Source of the DNA: Streptomyces cavernicola
Lineage (GTDB): Bacteria; Actinomycetota; Actinomycetes; Streptomycetales; Streptomycetaceae
Length of the DNA stretch: 64,000 nt
Reading direction: 5' to 3'
Assembly: GCF_029968035.1 (NCBI RefSeq)
Contig: NZ_JASCIQ010000032.1
Location: 46,393-110,392 of the forward strand
Shown: positions 22,841 to 31,704 of the stretch, piece by piece
How the letters are laid out: the number at the start of each line of letters is the position of its first letter
Position numbering within the stretch: the stretch's first letter is position 1
The notes under the pieces: model-generated
What the model saw: only the letters and a program-made list of their open reading frames with translations
Told to the model about the DNA's origin: nothing
The model's database searches: none
Made by a program: the position numbers and the translations under genes

Positions 22841-23839
22841 ATGACCGAAACCTTCCGCCGCGATGGCGACCGCCCGGACACGTACGGCACGTACAGCGCC
22901 TACCCCCCGCCGCCCCCGTACGCCCCCAACCCCCCGGCCGGAGGCCGCAGGCGGCGCGCCAAAGGGCCCGTCGCGCTGCTCGCCGCCGTGGCGCTCGGGG
23001 CTGCGGCGGTCGGCGGCGGCACGGCATTCGCCGCGCAGGAGCTGTGGGGGAAGACCGCGGCCGCGGCGACGACCGGGGTGAACGGGACCAACGCCGCGGC
23101 GGGCGGCAAGGGCAGCGTCAGCGGGGTCGCGAACGCGGTGAGCGGCAGCATCGTGGAGATCCAGGCCGAGACCGCGTCCGGCGAGTCCACCGGCTCGGGC
23201 GTGATCATCACGTCCGACGGCGAGATCGTCACCAACAACCACGTCGTCTCGGGCGCCTCCACGGTCAAGGTGCGCACCGACGACGGAGAGACGCACACCG
23301 CCGAGGTCGTCGGCACCGACGCCGACAAGGACCTCGCGCTGATCAAGGTGCGCGGCGCATCCGGCATGGAGGCGGCGACGCTCGGCGACTCGGACGCGGT
23401 GAACGTCGGCGATCAGGTCGTCGCGATCGGCTCCCCCGAGGGCCTCACCGGCACCGTGACCAGCGGCATCATCTCGGCCAAGGACCGCGACGTGACCGTG
23501 TCGAAGGACGGCGGCCAGGACCAGGAGCAGGAGCAACAGGGCGGCGGGCGCTGGCCGTTCGAGTTCGAGGGGCAGCAGTTCAACGGCGACACCGGCTCGT
23601 CGAAGACCACGTACAAGGCGCTGCAGACCGACGCCTCGCTCAACCCGGGCAACTCCGGGGGCGCGCTCATCGACATGAACGGCCGGATCATCGGCATCAA
23701 CTCCGCGATGTACTCGCCGAGTTCGGCCGGCGGCTCGGGCTCGGGGGCGAGCTCCGGTTCCGTGGGGCTCGGCTTCGCCATTCCGATCGACACGGTCAAG
23801 GCCGACCTGGCGAAGCTGCGCGCCGGGTCGACGGACTGA
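22841..23839 (+). CDS. HtrA/DegP-like trypsin-type membrane serine protease
   Basis: Protein of 332 aa. Cytoplasmic Pro/Tyr-rich N-terminus, one transmembrane anchor (GPVALLAAVALGAAAVGGG), then an S1C trypsin-like domain outside the membrane with the catalytic triad His (VTNNHVVSG), Asp (TDADKDLALIKV) and Ser (NPGNSGGALIDMNG). The protein ends soon after the protease domain, so the PDZ domain of classic HtrA is absent. It likely degrades or processes envelope proteins. ATG 22841 has an in-frame TTG 6 nt upstream. The response regulator/kinase pair that follows may respond to envelope conditions. Confidence 0.94.
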   Translation: MTETFRRDGDRPDTYGTYSAYPPPPPYAPNPPAGGRRRRAKGPVALLAAVALGAAAVGGGTAFAAQELWGKTAAAATTGVNGTNAAAGGKGSVSGVANAVSGSIVEIQAETASGESTGSGVIITSDGEIVTNNHVVSGASTVKVRTDDGETHTAEVVGTDADKDLALIKVRGASGMEAATLGDSDAVNVGDQVVAIGSPEGLTGTVTSGIISAKDRDVTVSKDGGQDQEQEQQGGGRWPFEFEGQQFNGDTGSSKTTYKALQTDASLNPGNSGGALIDMNGRIIGINSAMYSPSSAGGSGSGASSGSVGLGFAIPIDTVKADLAKLRAGSTD

Positions 23840-23901
23840 CGCCGCCGTACCGGACAGGAGGAAATCGCAGGTGGGAACGGTGGAAGGCCTCGTCGCGGGG
23901 A

Positions 23902-23937
23902 GTTTTCCACAGGGCGGCGCTCGGGGTTTTCCACAGG
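23902..23937. repeat. direct repeat GTTTTCCACAGG upstream of the two-component genes
   Basis: Two identical 12-bp copies start at 23902 and 23926 (24 bp apart, about two helical turns) in the leader between the protease and the response regulator. The spacing fits binding by a dimer on one DNA face. They may be part of the promoter of the two-component operon. Confidence 0.55.
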
Positions 23938-24020
23938 CCGACGCAAGCTTCGCGACTCCGTGCGAGGCTGACGTCACGACACCGGAAGCCCCCCGCACAC
24001 TCCCCGAGGACACGACGCCC

Positions 24021-24752
24021 ATGAGCCCCGCCGAAGGCGAAACGCAGCGCATTCTGATCGTCGACGACGAGCCCGCCGTGCGCGAGGCCCTGCAGCGCAG
24101 CCTCGCGTTCGAGGGGTACGGGACGGACGTCGCCGCGGACGGCCTGGAAGCCGTGGAGAAGGCCGCGGCCACCCAGCCCGACCTGATCGTGCTCGACATC
24201 CAGATGCCCCGGATGGACGGCCTGACCGCAGCCCGCACACTGCGGGCGATGGGCTCCACCACGCCCATCCTGATGCTGACGGCCCGTGACACGGTCGGCG
24301 ACCGCGTCACGGGGCTGGACGCCGGGGCCGACGACTACCTGGTCAAGCCCTTCGAGCTGGACGAGCTCTTCGCCCGTATCCGCGCGCTGCTTCGCCGCAG
24401 TTCGTACGCGGCGGCGCTCGGCACGCAGGACGGCCCGGACACCGACGTCCTGGACTTCGGCGACCTGCGGATGAACCTGGCGACGCGCGAAGTGGTGCGC
24501 GGCGAGCGCCAGGTGGAGCTGACGCGTACGGAGTTCACGCTCCTGGAGATGTTCCTCGCGCACCCGCGGCAGGTCCTGACCCGCGAGCAGATCCTCAAGG
24601 CCGTCTGGGGCTTCGACTTCGAGCCGAGCTCCAACTCTCTCGATGTGTACGTGATGTACCTGCGCCGGAAGACCGAGGCCGGAGGCGAGCCGCGCCTCGT
24701 GCACACGGTCCGGGGTGTGGGGTATGTGCTGCGGTCGGGCGGCGCGGAGTGA
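24021..24752 (+). CDS. OmpR-family response regulator
   Basis: Response regulator of 243 aa. Receiver with the acidic pair IVDDEPAVRE, phospho-acceptor Asp in LIVLDIQMPRMDG and Lys in DDYLVKPFELDELFARIRA; C-terminal winged helix (LTRTEFTLLEMFLAHPRQVL, SNSLDVYVMYLRRKTE, VHTVRGVGYVLR). ATG 24021 is preferred over the upstream in-frame GTG (23871), because only ATG 24021 has a Shine-Dalgarno-like GAGGA and the conserved domain starts soon after. The 3' end overlaps the kinase gene. The upstream leader carries the direct repeat at 23902-23937. Confidence 0.95.
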   Translation: MSPAEGETQRILIVDDEPAVREALQRSLAFEGYGTDVAADGLEAVEKAAATQPDLIVLDIQMPRMDGLTAARTLRAMGSTTPILMLTARDTVGDRVTGLDAGADDYLVKPFELDELFARIRALLRRSSYAAALGTQDGPDTDVLDFGDLRMNLATREVVRGERQVELTRTEFTLLEMFLAHPRQVLTREQILKAVWGFDFEPSSNSLDVYVMYLRRKTEAGGEPRLVHTVRGVGYVLRSGGAE

Positions 24753-26173
24753 CCAGTGCCGTGCGGCGCTTCCGCGCGCTGCCCCTGCGGTCCCGCCTCG
24801 CCCTGCTCGTCGCCACGGCGGTGGCGGTCGCGGTGGCGGCGAGCGCGGCGGCCTGCTGGTTCATCGTGCGGGGCGCGCTGTACGACTCGCTCGACGACTC
24901 CCTGCAGCAGAACCGGGTGTCGAGCGCCTGGGTGCTGCAGCAGGTCGACGGGGCGCAGTGCAGCACCCAGGGGCCGGTGCTGCCGGAGGACGTGAACCCG
25001 TTCAAGCTGTCGATCCAGGTCATCAACTCCGAGGGCGTGACCTGCACGGTCATCGGCAAGGCCGTCGCCGTGGCGGGCAGCGACATCGAGGTGGCGGACG
25101 GGCATGCGCCGCAGAGCCTGCACAACACGAGAACGGAGGCCGGCACGGAGTACCGCGTGCTGACCTACCCGCTGCAGGGCTACGAGGGCGCGGTCTCCGT
25201 CGCCCGCCCCCTCACCGAGGTGAACGACACGCTCAGCGATCTGACGCTGGTCCTCGCCCTGGTCGCCGGGGTCGGCGTCGTCGGCGCGGGGGCGGCGGGG
25301 CTGTGGGTGGCGCGTGCGGGGCTGCGTCCGGTGGACGAGCTGACGGGTGCGGTGGAGCACGTGGCGCGTACGGAGGACCTGACGGTCCGCATCCCCGCGG
25401 AGGGGGACGACGAGATCGCGCGCCTGTCGAGATCGTTCAACGCGATGACGGCGGCCCTGGCGTCCTCGCAGGAGCGGCAGGCGCAGCTGATCGCCGACGC
25501 GGGGCACGAGCTGCGTACGCCGCTGACGTCGCTGCGGACGAACATCGAGCTGCTCGCGCGCAGCGAGGAGACGGGCCGGGCCATCCCACCGGACGACCGC
25601 AAGGCGCTGCTCGCCTCCGTGAAGGCGCAGATGGCCGAACTGGCCGCGTTGATCGGGGACTTGCAGGAGCTTTCCAGACCGGACGAGTCGGGCCGCTCGG
25701 GGAAGGTGGAGGTGGTCGGCCTGCACACGATCGCGCGGACGGCCATCGACAGGGCGCGGCTGCGCGGTCCCGAGCTGGCGGTGGAGGCGGAGCTCGCTCC
25801 CTGGTACGTGCGGGCGGAGGCTCCCGCGCTTGAGAGAGCCGTGGTCAACGTCCTCGACAACGCGGTGAAGTTCAGCCCGCCGGGCGGCCGGATCGACGTC
25901 CGTCTGGACCGGGGCGAGCTGACAGTGCGGGACCGGGGGCCGGGCGTCGCGGAGGACGAACTCCCGCATGTCTTCGACCGGTTCTGGAGATCGCCCTCGG
26001 CGCGGAGCATGCCCGGGTCGGGGCTCGGGCTCTCGATCGTGGCGCGGACGGTGCAGCAGTGCGGGGGCGAGGTCGAGCTGCGGCGGGCGGAGGACGGCAC
26101 GGGCACGGTGGCGGTGATACGGCTGCCGGGCGCACCGACGCCGCCGCCGGAGACTCCGACGACGGCGCCGTGA
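24749..26173 (+). CDS. sensor histidine kinase
   Basis: Sensor kinase of 474 aa, cognate partner of the preceding regulator: GTG 24749 overlaps its TGA (GTGA). Two transmembrane segments (LALLVATAVAVAVAASAAAC, and LVLALVAGVGVVGAGAAGLW near residue 170) enclose an extracytoplasmic domain with two Cys. HAMP linker next, then HisKA with phospho-acceptor His in ADAGHELRTPLTSLRTN, and HATPase (NVLDNAVKFSPPGG, PHVFDRFWRS, GSGLGLSIV). The layout resembles envelope-responsive kinases. The stimulus is not known. Confidence 0.95.
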   Translation: MTSAVRRFRALPLRSRLALLVATAVAVAVAASAAACWFIVRGALYDSLDDSLQQNRVSSAWVLQQVDGAQCSTQGPVLPEDVNPFKLSIQVINSEGVTCTVIGKAVAVAGSDIEVADGHAPQSLHNTRTEAGTEYRVLTYPLQGYEGAVSVARPLTEVNDTLSDLTLVLALVAGVGVVGAGAAGLWVARAGLRPVDELTGAVEHVARTEDLTVRIPAEGDDEIARLSRSFNAMTAALASSQERQAQLIADAGHELRTPLTSLRTNIELLARSEETGRAIPPDDRKALLASVKAQMAELAALIGDLQELSRPDESGRSGKVEVVGLHTIARTAIDRARLRGPELAVEAELAPWYVRAEAPALERAVVNVLDNAVKFSPPGGRIDVRLDRGELTVRDRGPGVAEDELPHVFDRFWRSPSARSMPGSGLGLSIVARTVQQCGGEVELRRAEDGTGTVAVIRLPGAPTPPPETPTTAP

Positions 26174-26197
26174 AAGGCGGCACCCGGCCCTGGATCG

Positions 26198-26281
26198 GAC
26201 CGCCGGGCCTGGACCGCCGGGCCTGGACCGCCGGGCCTGGACTGGCGGGCCTGGACTGGCGGGCCTGGACTGGCGATCCGG
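26198..26281. repeat. 14-bp tandem repeat array
   Basis: Unit GAC(CGCC/TGGC)GGGCCTG, starting at 26198, 26212, 26226, 26240, 26254 and a degenerate 26268. The first three copies have CGCC, the rest TGGC. The array lies directly after the kinase stop codon, in the 201-bp space between the kinase and the convergent PI-PLC gene. Confidence 0.9.
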
Positions 26282-26308
26282 ACCAGCGAGCCGTGCCAGC
26301 GAGCCGGG

Positions 26309-26360
26309 CCCGTCAGTCGGACCCGTCAGTCGGACCCGTCAGTCGGACCCGTCAGTCGGA
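26309..26360. repeat. 13-bp tandem repeat array, four perfect copies
   Basis: CCCGTCAGTCGGA repeated exactly at 26309, 26322, 26335 and 26348. This second array is unrelated in unit length to the first one 30 bp away and ends 15 bp before the PI-PLC stop codon. Confidence 0.95.
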
Positions 26361-26374
26361 CCCGGCGGTCGGGG

Positions 26375-27277
26375 TCAGGTCAGGCCGACCCCGTTGTGCC
26401 GGATCAGGGACTCGACGAGCCCCACCCGGGTGTTCGGGTAGTCCATCGGCACGATGCCCAGGCCCTTCCAGTCCGCGCCCGCGCCGTCGATGAGCTCGTG
26501 CACCTGCGGGTTCAGGCGGTCCGCGTTCCAGCGGGGCGGGAGGCCGGCGGCCGTACTGACGAAGTTGATGTAGAAGGGGCCGGGTTCTGCGGCCGCCTTG
26601 CGGAAGTGGGCCTCGATCTTGGGCCACTTGGCGAAGGGCTCGGCCATGTACTCGTCCTGGAGGGAGAAGACGGATGTGTCGCCCCAGCGGACCCCGCCCG
26701 GCAGGCCGCCGTTGTCGGCGATGAGCACCACCTTGCCGCGCGCCTGCCCCAGCGAGGGCAGTGCGTCCCCGATGTGGAACAGCGAGCGCCAGCCTCGTAC
26801 GTCCAGGTAGTCCGTGAAGATCGCGGCGAAGTCGACGTCGGACACCTCCGAGTACTCCTGCTTGACGCGCATGAGGACTGTCTCGGAGGAGTGGGCGGCG
26901 AGGAAGTCACGGCAGGCGATCAGGACGTCGCCGAACATCAACTCCTGGTAGGCCGCGCCGTGATGGATCGCGAAGGAGCCGTCGATGGCGCGGCAGCGCA
27001 CGTCGAGGAAGCGTATGCCGGAGTTCAGCTGCTCGGCGACGGTGGTGTTCTGGCACTCGCTCCAGGGGCCGCCGAAGCGCGCCCCCGAGTCGTGGGTGCC
27101 CGGAATGGTGAGTGAGCTCAGCGCGGCGCCGTCGGCGAGGCCCGCCATCCACTCCTGGGCGACCAGGGCGGTGGCGGCGGGCCTCGCGGACGCGACGGCC
27201 GTGCCGGCATAGGTGAAGAGCCCCGCGGCGGAGAGGGCCGCCGCTCCCTTGAGGAATCCCCGTCGGTCAGTGGTCAT
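26375..27277 (-). CDS. secreted phosphatidylinositol-specific phospholipase C
   Basis: Exported PI-PLC of 300 aa. Tat-type signal peptide: TTDRRGFLKGAAALSAAGLF. The X-domain catalytic histidines appear in SSLTIPGTHDSGARF (His about 60) and FAIHHGAAYQELMF (His about 104), the two general acid/base residues of bacterial PI-PLCs. IRFLDVRCRA and LMRVKQEYSE are family blocks. It would cleave phosphatidylinositol or its derivatives outside the cell. ATG 27277. The stop is next to a short-repeat array. It is monocistronic, convergent with the kinase. Confidence 0.93.
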   Translation of the reverse strand: MTTDRRGFLKGAAALSAAGLFTYAGTAVASARPAATALVAQEWMAGLADGAALSSLTIPGTHDSGARFGGPWSECQNTTVAEQLNSGIRFLDVRCRAIDGSFAIHHGAAYQELMFGDVLIACRDFLAAHSSETVLMRVKQEYSEVSDVDFAAIFTDYLDVRGWRSLFHIGDALPSLGQARGKVVLIADNGGLPGGVRWGDTSVFSLQDEYMAEPFAKWPKIEAHFRKAAAEPGPFYINFVSTAAGLPPRWNADRLNPQVHELIDGAGADWKGLGIVPMDYPNTRVGLVESLIRHNGVGLT

Positions 27278-27353
27278 GACAGGGAGCGAAGCACAGGAGG
27301 CGGGTGGGACGACAGAGAGGTAAGTGACAAACGTGGAACAGGAGTTGAGGCCG

Positions 27354-28580
27354 CTACTTGTCGATCGTCAGACCCACCCCGCTGAGCCGGACCCGGATGC
27401 CCTCCTTCTCGACCTTCACGTCGCGCAGCCGTACGTCGCCCGTGCCCGGCAGCTTCGGGAGCCGGAAGCCGAGCGAGAGGCGGTCGGCGAGGGCGGGGCG
27501 GGTGAGTTCGGTGAGGCCGTCGAGGAGGGCCGGGTCGAGGCCGAGCTTCTTCAGGAGCCAGGGCTGGCCCATCGCCACGTCGATCAGGTTGAGCTTCATC
27601 AGCTTCTTCACGAAGCGCGGGGAGCCGGTGAGTTCGGCGAGCTTGCGCTCGTTCCGCAGGGCGGCGCGGACCGCGGACTCGGGGACGCCGAGGCGCCGCA
27701 CGACCGCGTCGACCCGGAAGAGGGCCTTCACCTTCTCCGTCTCGTGCCGCAGCTGCGCGGCGGACTTGCGGCTCAGGTGCAGGCCCTGGCCGGGTCCGGT
27801 GCCGGGCCGGTAGGTGGCGAGGTCGCCGATGTCCAGGCGCATGCCGCCGATCCGGGTGGAGATGCCGTGGTCGCCGCTGCGCTGGATCCGGGCCTCGGCG
27901 GCCACCCGCAGGTCGTGCCCGGCGACGGGCAGGGTGCCGCGGGCGATCACCCGGTCATGGCCGCGGGCGGTGAACGTGACCTGGGATGCGCCGAGTTCAC
28001 GGTTCAGGTCGTCGAAGGAGAGCAGCACCTCGCCGTCCATGGACTCGATCTCCGCGCCCTTGAAGTCGAGCAGACCACCCTTGATCCGTACGTCGCGGGC
28101 GGTGGTGGAGACCTTGGCGAGGGAGATGCGGTCGGCGGCCACGTCGGGAACGGTGATGCGGACGGTGTCGAGCCGCTCGTCGAGGGCCTGGGTGAGGAAC
28201 GGGAAGCCGTCGATGTCGACCTCGGGCGCGGCGCTGAGGTGCATCGCGTCCTTGAGCTTCGCCGCCGCCTCGTGCTCGGTGTAGAGGAGGGCCCAGCGGT
28301 CGCCGAGGCCGAGGAAGGCCGTGATCACCAGGAGCAGTACGAGCACCTTGGCGGCGATCGGCAGGCCCGCGAAGCGGTTGCGTTTTCGGCGGCTGTTGCG
28401 GCGGTGGTTGGGCGGCGACCAGTCGTCGTCGTCCGGGTCCGCCTCGTGCAGGAACTCGTCGAGCGGGTTGCCGGCCAGGGCGGCCAGCTCGTCGTACGGA
28501 TTCTCGTAGGCGTCGGCGGGCCTGTTCTCGTAAACGTTGTCTGGACGATCTGTGGATATGCGGTGGGGGGTGGTGCGCAT
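27354..28580 (-). CDS. DUF2993 protein, long form
   Basis: Protein of 408 aa with a long acidic cytoplasmic N-terminus (EFLHEADPDDDDWSPPNHRR), one transmembrane helix (AAKVLVLLLVITAFLGLGDR) and an extracytoplasmic DUF2993/LmeA-like domain (EHEAAAKLKDAMHL, IDGFPFLTQALDERLDTVRI). It is a paralog of the protein at 17321-18055 but with an additional 100-residue C-terminal part. Likely lipid binding, function otherwise unknown. The start ATG 28580 is 68 bp from the upstream nucleotidase gene on the same strand. Confidence 0.92.
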   Translation of the reverse strand: MRTTPHRISTDRPDNVYENRPADAYENPYDELAALAGNPLDEFLHEADPDDDDWSPPNHRRNSRRKRNRFAGLPIAAKVLVLLLVITAFLGLGDRWALLYTEHEAAAKLKDAMHLSAAPEVDIDGFPFLTQALDERLDTVRITVPDVAADRISLAKVSTTARDVRIKGGLLDFKGAEIESMDGEVLLSFDDLNRELGASQVTFTARGHDRVIARGTLPVAGHDLRVAAEARIQRSGDHGISTRIGGMRLDIGDLATYRPGTGPGQGLHLSRKSAAQLRHETEKVKALFRVDAVVRRLGVPESAVRAALRNERKLAELTGSPRFVKKLMKLNLIDVAMGQPWLLKKLGLDPALLDGLTELTRPALADRLSLGFRLPKLPGTGDVRLRDVKVEKEGIRVRLSGVGLTIDK

Positions 28581-28647
28581 CGGGTCATCTGACCATGCAC
28601 GCCACCCCCCACAGCAAGTCCCTACTGCAAGTAAGGGAGGAAACCCG

Positions 28648-30447
28648 TCACTTCACGACCGTGATGCGGTCCGCCTTCGGCGGTGCGATCGGCTTGTCCG
28701 CCGAGGAGTTGGCCGTCAGGTAGTCGTTGAGGGCCTTCAGGTCGTCGCCGCCGACCAGCGGGTTCGCGCCCTTGCCGAGCTCGGTGAAGCCGTCGCCGCC
28801 GCCCGCGAGAAACGCGTTCAGGGCGACCCGGTAGGTGGCGGACTCGTCGATCGGCTCACCGTTCAGCCGGATCGAGTCGGCGACCACACGGTCCGCGCCC
28901 GACTTGGTCATGTCGAGCGTGTACGTGAGGCCCTCGGAGACCTGCAGGATCTTCGGGGAGGCCTCGTTCGGGCCGCTGACCTGCTGCTTGAGCGCGGTGA
29001 CCAGCTGGGCGCCGGTGAGGTCGACCAGGTTCACGGTGTTGCTGAACGGCTGCACGGTGAACGCCTCGCCGTATGTCACGACGCCGTCGCCCTCGCTGCC
29101 GCTCGCCTTGTGCACGAGGTCGGAGCGGATGCCGCCCGGGTTCATCAGGGCGAGCGCGGCCTTGTCGTCCAGGGACTTGGCGTGCGCGAGCTGCGCATCC
29201 GCGATCAGGTCGCCGAGCGGCTGCTCAAGCGTGCCCGCGCCGCGGCCCGGGATGTCACCGGAGATGAAGCCCACCGGCTTGCTCGCGATCGGCGCGGCCA
29301 GCTTGTTCCACCGCTCGATCAGCGAGGTCATGTCCTCGGCCTTGGCGACGTCCCGGCGCACGACCTTGTTCGCCGACTTCACGTCGGCGCGCACGATGTC
29401 CTGGGTCTCGCGGTCGTACGTCAGGGTCGTGTCGGTGAAGAGCTTCCCGTACGACGAGGCCGAGGTGACCAGGCGCGGCTTGCCGGCCGGGTCCGGGATG
29501 CTGCACACGTACGCCTGGTGGGTGTGGCCGGTGACGAAGGCGTCCACCTTGGGCGAGACGCCCTTGGCTATCTCGCTGATCGGCCCGGAGACGCCGTCGC
29601 CGGGGCCGGGGCTGTCGCAGTCGTAGTTGTACGCCTGCGAGGCCGGCTCGCCGCCCTCGTGGACGAGCGCCACGATCGACTTCACGCCCTGCTCGTCCAA
29701 CTCCTCGGCGTACTTGTCGATCGTCTCGATCTCGTCGTGGAACTTCAGGCCCTTGATGCCCTCGGCCGAGACGATGTCCGGGGTGCCCTCCAGGGTGAGG
29801 CCGATGAAGCCGATCTTCACCCCGTTCTTCTCCCACACCGAGTACGGCTTGAGGAGCGGCTTGCCGGTCTTCTCGTCCGTCACGTTCGCCGTGAGGTACG
29901 GGAAGTCGGCGCCCTCGAACTCCTTGCCGTCCTCGTAGCAGCCGTCCTTGGGGTGGCAGCCGCCCTTCTGGATGCGCTGCAGCTCGGCCCGGCCCTCGTC
30001 GAACTCGTGGTTGCCGACGCTGCTGACGTCGAGGTCCAGCTTGTTCAGCGCCTCGACGGTGGGCTCGTCGTGGAAGAGCCCGGAGAGCAGCGGCGAGCCG
30101 CCGATCAGGTCGCCGGCGGCGACGGTCGCGCTGTACGGGTGGTCCTCGCGGGCCTCGCGCAGCGACGTGGCGAGGTGCTCGATGCCGCCCGCGTCGATCT
30201 TCTTCTCGCTGCCGTCCTGCTGGCGCTCGGTCACCTGGCCCGAGGAGCCCGCGGGCGGCTCCAGGTTGCCGTGCAGGTCGTTGAACGAGAGCAGCTGCAC
30301 GTCCACCGTGCGCCCCCGGTCCGCCTCCCGCGCCCCCTCCGCGCCCGCAGGGAGCGCCGCCGCGAGGACCCCGGCGCTCGCGCCGAGCGCCACGACGCCC
30401 ACCACCAACCGGCCCCCGATACGGCGCCGTTGAGCTCTGCCTGACAT
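28648..30447 (-). CDS. secreted 5'-nucleotidase / UshA-like metallophosphatase
   Basis: Secreted bifunctional UDP-sugar hydrolase/5'-nucleotidase type enzyme of 599 aa. Sec signal peptide (VGVVALGASAGVLAAALPAG), N-terminal calcineurin-like domain with motifs LLSFNDLHGNLEP, AGDLIGGSPLLSG, SVGNHEFDEG, IVALVHEGG and VTGHTHQAYVC, and a C-terminal nucleotidase domain (MNPGGIRSDLV, VTYGEAFTVQPFSN, LNAFLAGGGDGFTELG). It likely releases phosphate from extracellular nucleotides, linking it to the phosphate genes further right. ATG 30447. Divergent from mshD, separated by a triple 22-bp repeat. Confidence 0.95.
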   Translation of the reverse strand: MSGRAQRRRIGGRLVVGVVALGASAGVLAAALPAGAEGAREADRGRTVDVQLLSFNDLHGNLEPPAGSSGQVTERQQDGSEKKIDAGGIEHLATSLREAREDHPYSATVAAGDLIGGSPLLSGLFHDEPTVEALNKLDLDVSSVGNHEFDEGRAELQRIQKGGCHPKDGCYEDGKEFEGADFPYLTANVTDEKTGKPLLKPYSVWEKNGVKIGFIGLTLEGTPDIVSAEGIKGLKFHDEIETIDKYAEELDEQGVKSIVALVHEGGEPASQAYNYDCDSPGPGDGVSGPISEIAKGVSPKVDAFVTGHTHQAYVCSIPDPAGKPRLVTSASSYGKLFTDTTLTYDRETQDIVRADVKSANKVVRRDVAKAEDMTSLIERWNKLAAPIASKPVGFISGDIPGRGAGTLEQPLGDLIADAQLAHAKSLDDKAALALMNPGGIRSDLVHKASGSEGDGVVTYGEAFTVQPFSNTVNLVDLTGAQLVTALKQQVSGPNEASPKILQVSEGLTYTLDMTKSGADRVVADSIRLNGEPIDESATYRVALNAFLAGGGDGFTELGKGANPLVGGDDLKALNDYLTANSSADKPIAPPKADRITVVK

Positions 30448-30573
30448 CTGTTCCCCTTCACAGTCCGCTCGGTCGAGCCGCAGCCTAGAGTCAACGCGCG
30501 TAGCGCAACAGGGGGTAGCGGGTTACGGGCAGGTTGCCGCTGTGACGTCCGACGGAGCGACGAGCGCAGCGTC

Positions 30574-30640
30574 CATGACCCGGCGAGCGCCGCGTGCATG
30601 ACCGGCGAGCGCCGCGTGCATGACCGGCGAGCGCCGCGTC
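30574..30640. repeat. 22-bp tandem repeat ahead of mshD
   Basis: CATGACC(C)GGCGAGCGCCGCGT(G/C) occurs three times in a row (30574, 30597, 30619), the first copy with one extra C. It is in the divergent gap between the nucleotidase gene and mshD, 39 bp ahead of the mshD start. The unit starts with CATGACC and includes an imperfect dyad. Confidence 0.9.
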
Positions 30641-30678
30641 CATGGGTTCAGGGCGCGAAGCGACGTACGCTCAAGGGC

Positions 30679-31602
30679 ATGACAGACGCAGCTCCCGCGG
30701 TCCCGCCGCGCTCGATCCAGACCCTCGAAGCGCTCTCCGAGGAACAGGCCGACGCCGTGCTCGCGCTGCTCGCCGACGCCGCCCGCACCGACGGCCAGCA
30801 GGCCGTGTCCGAGCAGGGCCGGCTGCAGCTGCGCGGAGGGCCGCGCAGCGGCGTGCGCCACCTCCTGCTCGAAGTCGAGGGCCAACTCGTGGGGTACGCC
30901 CAGCTGGAGGACACCGACCCCGTCGAGGCCCCGGCCGGCGAGCTCGTGGTCCACCCCGGCCACCGCGGCCACGGCCACGGCCGCGCGCTCGGCACGGCGC
31001 TGCTCGGCTCCTCCGGCAAGCGGCTGCGGGTCTGGGCGCACGGCGGGCACGCGGCCGCCCGGCACCTCGCCCAGGTCCTCGGCCTCACCCTGTTCCGCGA
31101 ACTGCGGCAGATGCGCCGCCCGTTGAGCCCCGACGCGATCGCCGAACCGGCCCTGCCCGCGGGCGTGACCGTACGCACCTTCGTGCCGGGCGAGGACGAC
31201 GCGGCCTGGCTCGCGGCCAACGCGGAGGCCTTCGCGCACCACCCCGAGCAGGGCTCGCTCACCCAGCGCGACCTCGACGACCGGATCGCCGAGCCGTGGT
31301 TCGACCCGGCGGGCTTCTTCCTCGCCAAGTCGGCCGAGGGCGAACTGCTCGGCTTCCACTGGACGAAGGTGCACGCGGAGGAACGGCTCGGCGAGGTGTA
31401 CGTGGTCGGCGTCCGCCCCGCCGCCCAGGGCACCGGACTCGGCAAGGCGCTCACCGCGATCGGCCTGCGCCACCTGGCCGCGGCGGGCCTGCCGACGGCG
31501 ATGCTGTACGTGGACGCGGACAACAAGGCGGCGGTCTCGGTCTACGAGCGGCTCGGCTTCAGCACCCACGAGACGGACCTGATGTACCGCACGGAGACGT
31601 GA
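30679..31602 (+). CDS. mshD: mycothiol synthase (MshD)
   Basis: Protein of 307 aa with two GNAT domains in tandem, the layout of mycothiol acetyltransferase, the last step of mycothiol synthesis (acetyl-CoA plus Cys-GlcN-Ins). N-terminal domain: VHPGHRGHGHGRALG; C-terminal domain: VVGVRPAAQGTGLGKALT with the strong acetyl-CoA loop, then YVDADNKAAVSVYERLGFST. This agrees with the actinobacterial MshD family. ATG 30679 is used; the upstream frame is made of tandem repeat DNA. The gene is followed by a strong terminator at 31655-31692. Confidence 0.95.
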   Translation: MTDAAPAVPPRSIQTLEALSEEQADAVLALLADAARTDGQQAVSEQGRLQLRGGPRSGVRHLLLEVEGQLVGYAQLEDTDPVEAPAGELVVHPGHRGHGHGRALGTALLGSSGKRLRVWAHGGHAAARHLAQVLGLTLFRELRQMRRPLSPDAIAEPALPAGVTVRTFVPGEDDAAWLAANAEAFAHHPEQGSLTQRDLDDRIAEPWFDPAGFFLAKSAEGELLGFHWTKVHAEERLGEVYVVGVRPAAQGTGLGKALTAIGLRHLAAAGLPTAMLYVDADNKAAVSVYERLGFSTHETDLMYRTET

Positions 31603-31654
31603 TCGGCCGATAACGCCCCGAACTCCCCGAACTCCCCCGCCACGGCGACCTGTT

Positions 31655-31692
31655 GGGGCGGCGCTGAGAGCTTCGGCGCTTGACGCCGCCCC
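31655..31692 (+). terminator. terminator of mshD
   Basis: 9-bp perfect stem GGGGCGGCG / CGCCGCCCC with a 20-nt loop, followed by TTCTTTGG, 53 bp after the mshD stop and immediately before the GntR operator. Confidence 0.8.
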
Positions 31693-31704
31693 TTCTTTGG
31701 ATCA

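Noticed and set aside
26198..26360. CRISPR array
   Set aside because: Units of 13-14 bp are directly adjacent, with no spacers; not CRISPR.
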